DNA of 64,000 nt, from NCBI GenBank assembly GCA_036925085.1, contig JAUPFP010000077.1, forward strand, positions 62,001-126,000. Reading direction: 5' to 3'. A program made the position numbers and the translations under genes. The notes under the pieces were generated by a model. It worked only from the letters and a program-made list of their open reading frames with translations, was not told the origin of the DNA and did no database searches. This document shows positions 63,395-64,000 of this stretch, one piece after another (position 1 is the first letter of the stretch; the number at the start of each line of letters is the position of its first letter). This stretch comes from Brachycybe producta (Eukaryota; Arthropoda; Diplopoda; Playtdesmida; Andrognathidae).

Positions 63395-64000
63395 CGACTT
63401 CGACTTCTTCGACTTCGACTTCTTCGACTTCGACTTCGACTTCTTCGACTTCGACTTCGACTTCTTCGACTTCGACTTCTTCGACTTCGACTTCTTCGAC
63501 TTCGACTTCTTCGACTTCGACTTCTTCGACTTCGACTTCTTCGACTTCGACTTCGACTTCTTCGACTTCGACTTCTTCGACTTCGACTTCTTCGACTTCG
63601 ACTTCTTCGACTTCGACTTCGACTTCTTCGACTTCGACTTCGACTTCTTCGACTTCGACTTCGACTTCTTCGACTTCGACTTCGACTTCTTCGACTTCGA
63701 CTTCGACTTCTTCGACTTCGACTTCGAATTCTTCGACTTCGACTTCGAATTCTTCGACTTCTTCGACTTCGAATTCTTCGACTTCTTCGACTTCGAATTC
63801 TTCGACTTCTTCGACTACGACTTCGACTTGTTCGACTACTTAGACTTCTTCGACTACTTCGACTTCTTCGACTTCGAATTCTTCGACTTCTTCGACTACT
63901 TCGACTTCGACTTCTTCGACTTCGACTTCGACTTCTTCGACTTCGACTTCTTCGACTTCGACTTCTTCGACTTCGACTTCGAATTCTTCGACTTCGACTT
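63393..64000 (+). other. Stop-free Phe/Asp reading phase, segment 3 (runs off window)
   Basis: Beyond the short T run at 63,391-63,394 the Phe/Asp reading resumes in the third register and stays open to the end of the window. It includes a 24-bp GAATTC tract and one more copy of the TTG/TAG landmark (TAG ends at 63,843). Confidence 0.5.

Larger units (their letters stand above)
1..64000. repeat. Triplet-phased TTCGAC/TTCTTCGAC satellite array
   Basis: Every line of the window is made of TTCGAC and TTCTTCGAC words, with isolated substitutions such as TTTGAC, TTCAAC, TACTTC, TTAGAC, GAATTC and TTCGCC. Both word lengths are multiples of three. I found no stretch longer than about 20 bases that departs from this pattern, so no unique island, transposon or gene interrupts it. 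The array runs off both ends of the window. The + strand is pyrimidine-rich (4 of 6 or 7 of 9 bases per word), and each word carries one CpG inside a TCGA. The pattern is typical of satellite DNA that grows by unequal exchange or replication slippage. A giant repetitive coding region is the alternative, and I consider it unlikely. The satellite family is not one I recognise. Confidence 0.97.
55445..64000 (+). repeat. 13-kb higher-order unit, copy 2 (cut by window end)
   Basis: This copy repeats 42,008 to about 50,950 in order. Paired positions are 44,296/57,403, 45,313/58,411, 45,982/59,065, 47,233/60,322, 48,328/61,417, 48,865/61,918 and 50,080/63,133. Numbers of variant words agree: two TTCTCCGAC near 56,346 and three near 60,514, and two then three TTCCAC words. 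Differences are a 306-bp shortfall near 57,110 and the single-T deletion at 63,391. Confidence 0.85.

Noticed and set aside
40270..63843. A second giant Phe/Asp protein
   Set aside because: Same reasons as for the first. Its last part is Ser/Thr only because of the one-base loss at 63,391, and its stop is the landmark TAG.
1..64000. Telomeric repeat array
   Set aside because: TTAGAC words look slightly like TTAGG-type repeats but are scattered variants of TTCGAC. No tandem run of a known telomere motif exists.
1..64000. Heat-shock elements in GAA/TTC-rich sequence
   Set aside because: Heat-shock elements need GAA and TTC separated by two bases in alternating orientation. Here GAATTC and TTCGAA have no two-base spacer, and the rest is direct TTC repeats.
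1..64000. Transposon or other insertion within the array
   Set aside because: I looked for any stretch unlike the two words, for terminal inverted repeats and for target-site duplications, and found none.
1..64000. tRNA, rRNA or other structured RNA genes
   Set aside because: No segment has the sequence complexity needed, and no tRNA box motifs or rRNA-like stretches are present.

Overview
The whole 64-kb window is one uninterrupted low-complexity satellite. On the + strand it is built almost entirely from two words, TTCGAC (6 bp) and TTCTTCGAC (9 bp), with scattered single-base variants. I found no unique sequence, and no convincing gene, RNA gene, mobile element, promoter or terminator. 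A perfect-phase array of this length suggests a eukaryotic heterochromatic block (pericentromeric, subtelomeric or similar) from a long-read assembly. Nothing in the sequence identifies the species, and the words match no canonical telomere repeat.

The array is organised on several scales. The 6- and 9-bp words combine into a dominant 15-bp unit (TTCTTCGACTTCGAC), pure runs of the 9-bp word, and a 24-bp unit that carries one GAATTC per repeat. These combine into blocks of about 1 to 2.8 kb, marked by a conserved landmark carrying TTG and TAG that recurs 34 times. The blocks are themselves duplicated. Between 1 and 40 kb there are pairs of about 2.7 to 3.4 kb (2.6-5.4/5.9-8.8, 9.7-12.1/12.4-14.8, 17.35-20.03/20.03-22.71, 23.7-25.8/26.4-28.1 kb) and a 1.07-kb duplication at 35.2-37.3 kb. 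From 42.0 kb onward a unit of about 13.1 to 13.4 kb is followed by a second, window-truncated copy from 55.4 kb, and a smaller nested block recurs three times within it.

Nearly all repeat lengths are multiples of three. As a result the + strand phase reading TTC/GAC (Phe/Asp) has no stop codon across 64 kb and is broken only by two small indels, at 32,318-32,321 and 63,391-63,394. I do not call this a gene. TTC and GAC are both at least two substitutions from any stop, true ATG codons are nearly absent, and each of the other five phases is stopped by one recurrent variant. The other long reading frames (Ser/Thr, Lys/Ser, Glu/Val, Arg/Leu and Ser/Arg repeats) are shadows of the same repeat.

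The most useful signals are the hierarchy of duplications, the step-wise gain of variants that suggests an order of block formation, the near-absence of out-of-phase indels, and the two single-copy indels that could be mutations or assembly errors.
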